Made by a program: the position numbers and the translations under genes. From contig JANWJO010000038.1 of the NCBI GenBank assembly GCA_025449435.1, positions 1 to 16,516 of the forward strand: a stretch of DNA of 16,516 nt. Reading direction: 5' to 3'. Below are positions 15,129 through 16,516 of the stretch, one piece after another. Source of the stretch: Chloroflexota bacterium. GTDB lineage: Bacteria > Chloroflexota > UBA4733. The notes under the pieces are model-generated. The model was not told where the DNA came from, ran no database searches, and worked only from the letters and a program-made list of their open reading frames with translations. Every line of letters begins with the position of its first letter. The stretch's first letter is position 1.

Positions 15129-15133
15129 GGAGG
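15129..15133 (+). promoter_or_regulatory. Ribosome binding site for the membrane-protein gene
   Basis: GGAGG lies 10 bases upstream of ATG 15144. It supports this start, which places the first membrane helix close to the N-terminus. Confidence 0.45.
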
Positions 15134-15143
15134 ATCGAACGGT

Positions 15144-16516
15144 ATGTTCGAGTGGTACTCACTGCCGAACTTCATCGCGATGGTGATCTTGTGGATCCTC
15201 GCTGCCTACTTGCTCAGTTGGGACCGCGGGAAGCCCGCCATGTGGTGGACGGTTGCGATCCTCGCAGCCACGGCGCTGGCGTTTTTCGCCGAAGGGATGC
15301 GCGCCAACGCGGCTACGCAGCAGGAGTGGCTGCCCTGGGCACACTACCTGCGCTGGACCATCATTGTCGTACCCATCCTGTGGTCCTGGATCAGTGTGCA
15401 GTTTGTGCGCGACCAAGGCGACGCACGCCTGCGCTGGCTTGGGCGCCGTTTGGGACAGCCTGTGCTTGGCTTGCTGGCGCTGCTCAGTGTGGCTGGCATC
15501 GTCGGGTTATACGTCCGGCCGCAATTGTTTCTGCAAGAACCCGCTCTCGTGAGCCAGGCAGGGCCGTACCGGTTTTACCTGCAGCCAGGGCCACTCCTGA
15601 TCGTATCGGTTGTGGTGGCGGTGAGTGCGGTGGTGTTGGGCACGATGCTTGCCGGCACTGCTGCTGCCCTTACCACAGGACGCGCACGCTGGCGTTTCGC
15701 ACGGCTCCTGGTCGCCTCCCTATGTACTCTAGCCGGTGGGGTCGGATATGCCGCGTCTATCTACACCATCCGGCCGTTATGGTCCTTGTGGACTACCCCG
15801 CTGCTTTTGGGTATTGGGCTCGTCCTCCTAGCCTTTGAGGTAGCCACCGACGCGCTCGCCGCCGAAGGCGACCTGTTGCTGCGTGACTTCGCCCAGTTCC
15901 TGACCACCAACGTCATCATCTGCACCCTGTTTACCGTGCTCTTTGTCCTGGCCGCGCGCAGCTTTAGCTTCATCAGCCTCTCCCTCCTCGCCTGGAGCCT
16001 CACCGCCATCTGTGTGGCGCGTCCCATCGTGCGCACCGTCCGCCGCCTGGTCGACCAGGTTGCCTTCCCCCCAGCCATCGCCGCCTTGCGCGATCTAGCC
16101 TTGCGGTCCGGGCAGGAAGTGTCCCTCACCCGCGACCTGGCGGTGGCTCGACTTGAGGTGCAAGACCCGCCAGAGTTCACCACCGCGCCCACGCCGATCC
16201 CGACAAGCGTAACGACGACCGTCCTGACTGAGCGTCCGGAGGTCGACATCGTCCTGGCCACCGAGCAGGCGCTACGTGAGCTCTATCACATCGCGGAGCT
16301 GGCGGCTTCGCCGCTGGTGTCCATCTTGCCACACTCCCTAGCTGTGGCCCTACAGGAGCAACAGCGCCTCGTGCCAGAGCGGGCCACCCAGCTGGAACGA
16401 GCCCAGGCCCTGCGCTTGGTGGTGCTGGAGGGGATCGATCGCTTCAAGCCGGTGGATCGGGAGCCGGGGAAGCAGCACGTGCACTACCACATCCTGCATA
16501 TGGAGTATGTGCGGGG
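15144..16516 (+). CDS. Polytopic membrane protein with cytoplasmic regulatory-type tail (3'-truncated by window end)
   Basis: At least 457 residues are encoded with no stop before the window end. Starting MFEWYSLPNFIAMVILW, the N-terminal half has about seven to nine hydrophobic helices, near residues 9-25, 31-50, 67-85, 104-120, 145-170, 185-205, 207-225 and 245-285. Several short connecting segments are Arg-rich. After about residue 290 it becomes soluble, with a Thr/Pro-rich linker (about 330-355) and a helical domain holding ALRELYHIAELAASPLV and later YHILHMEYVRG. That tail resembles a region I recall from Chloroflexota regulators, where it precedes a helix-turn-helix-like segment; the expected continuation lies outside the window. 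A membrane-bound sensor or transcriptional regulator is the best guess. It is separated from the glycosyltransferases by 164 bases with its own candidate promoter, so it may not belong to the biosynthetic operon. The family name and ligand are unknown. Confidence 0.75.
   Translation, partial: MFEWYSLPNFIAMVILWILAAYLLSWDRGKPAMWWTVAILAATALAFFAEGMRANAATQQEWLPWAHYLRWTIIVVPILWSWISVQFVRDQGDARLRWLGRRLGQPVLGLLALLSVAGIVGLYVRPQLFLQEPALVSQAGPYRFYLQPGPLLIVSVVVAVSAVVLGTMLAGTAAALTTGRARWRFARLLVASLCTLAGGVGYAASIYTIRPLWSLWTTPLLLGIGLVLLAFEVATDALAAEGDLLLRDFAQFLTTNVIICTLFTVLFVLAARSFSFISLSLLAWSLTAICVARPIVRTVRRLVDQVAFPPAIAALRDLALRSGQEVSLTRDLAVARLEVQDPPEFTTAPTPIPTSVTTTVLTERPEVDIVLATEQALRELYHIAELAASPLVSILPHSLAVALQEQQRLVPERATQLERAQALRLVVLEGIDRFKPVDREPGKQHVHYHILHMEYVR

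Noticed and set aside
15152..15838. 228-codon + strand open frame overlapping the last gene
   Set aside because: It is an Arg/Cys-rich out-of-frame reading of the membrane protein; the frame from ATG 15144 has regular hydrophobic helices, a ribosome binding site and stays open to the window end.
1..16516. Mobile elements, CRISPR arrays, tRNA or rRNA genes
   Set aside because: No transposase or integrase motifs, no regularly spaced direct repeats and no cloverleaf-like or rRNA segments were noticed in any gap; nearly all sequence is coding.

Overview
The window is a stretch of a high-GC (roughly 60% by eye) bacterial chromosome with every recognisable gene on the + strand. The most likely source is a member of the Chloroflexota. 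This rests mainly on the last, truncated gene, whose cytoplasmic tail matches a domain I associate with multi-pass or ATPase-linked regulators of that phylum. It is an inference from remembered family patterns, not a database result.

Bases 1-14979 read as one biosynthetic gene cluster, probably a single transcription unit that began upstream of the window. It opens with the 3' part of an iterative type I polyketide/fatty-acid synthase-like protein carrying a ketoreductase (KR) and a dehydratase (DH) (1-1914). Next is a 1696-residue megasynthase with ketosynthase (KS), acyltransferase (AT), DH and a fused 4'-phosphopantetheinyl transferase (PPTase) (1958-7048). A free-standing acyl carrier protein (ACP, 7045-7341) and an alkaline-phosphatase-superfamily phosphodiesterase (7338-8963) follow, each overlapping the gene before it by 4 bases. 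Domain style (KSMIGH motif in the KS, long KR insertion, hotdog DH ending in FHGP and DPVxFD, C-terminal PPTase) places the synthase with the PUFA-synthase, enediyne and heterocyst-glycolipid types of iterative PKS, not with modular assembly lines.

The tailoring section follows: an alpha/beta hydrolase (9016-9855), a START/SRPBCC polyketide-cyclase-like protein (9911-10369), a cytochrome P450 (10435-11850), a small DUF2127-like membrane protein (11856-12398) and two tandem GT1-type glycosyltransferases (12410-13699 and 13699-14979). Together they suggest that an iteratively built, reduced or unsaturated acyl chain made on the separate ACP is released, hydroxylated by the P450 and glycosylated once or twice. 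The product would be a glycolipid or glycosylated polyketide. No enoylreductase, thioesterase or accessory enediyne gene is visible in the window.

After a 164-base gap with a candidate promoter, a separate gene starts at 15144 and runs off the window end. It encodes a polytopic membrane protein with a cytoplasmic tail that may lead into a DNA-binding or regulatory region. No RNA gene, CRISPR array, insertion sequence or integration site was seen.
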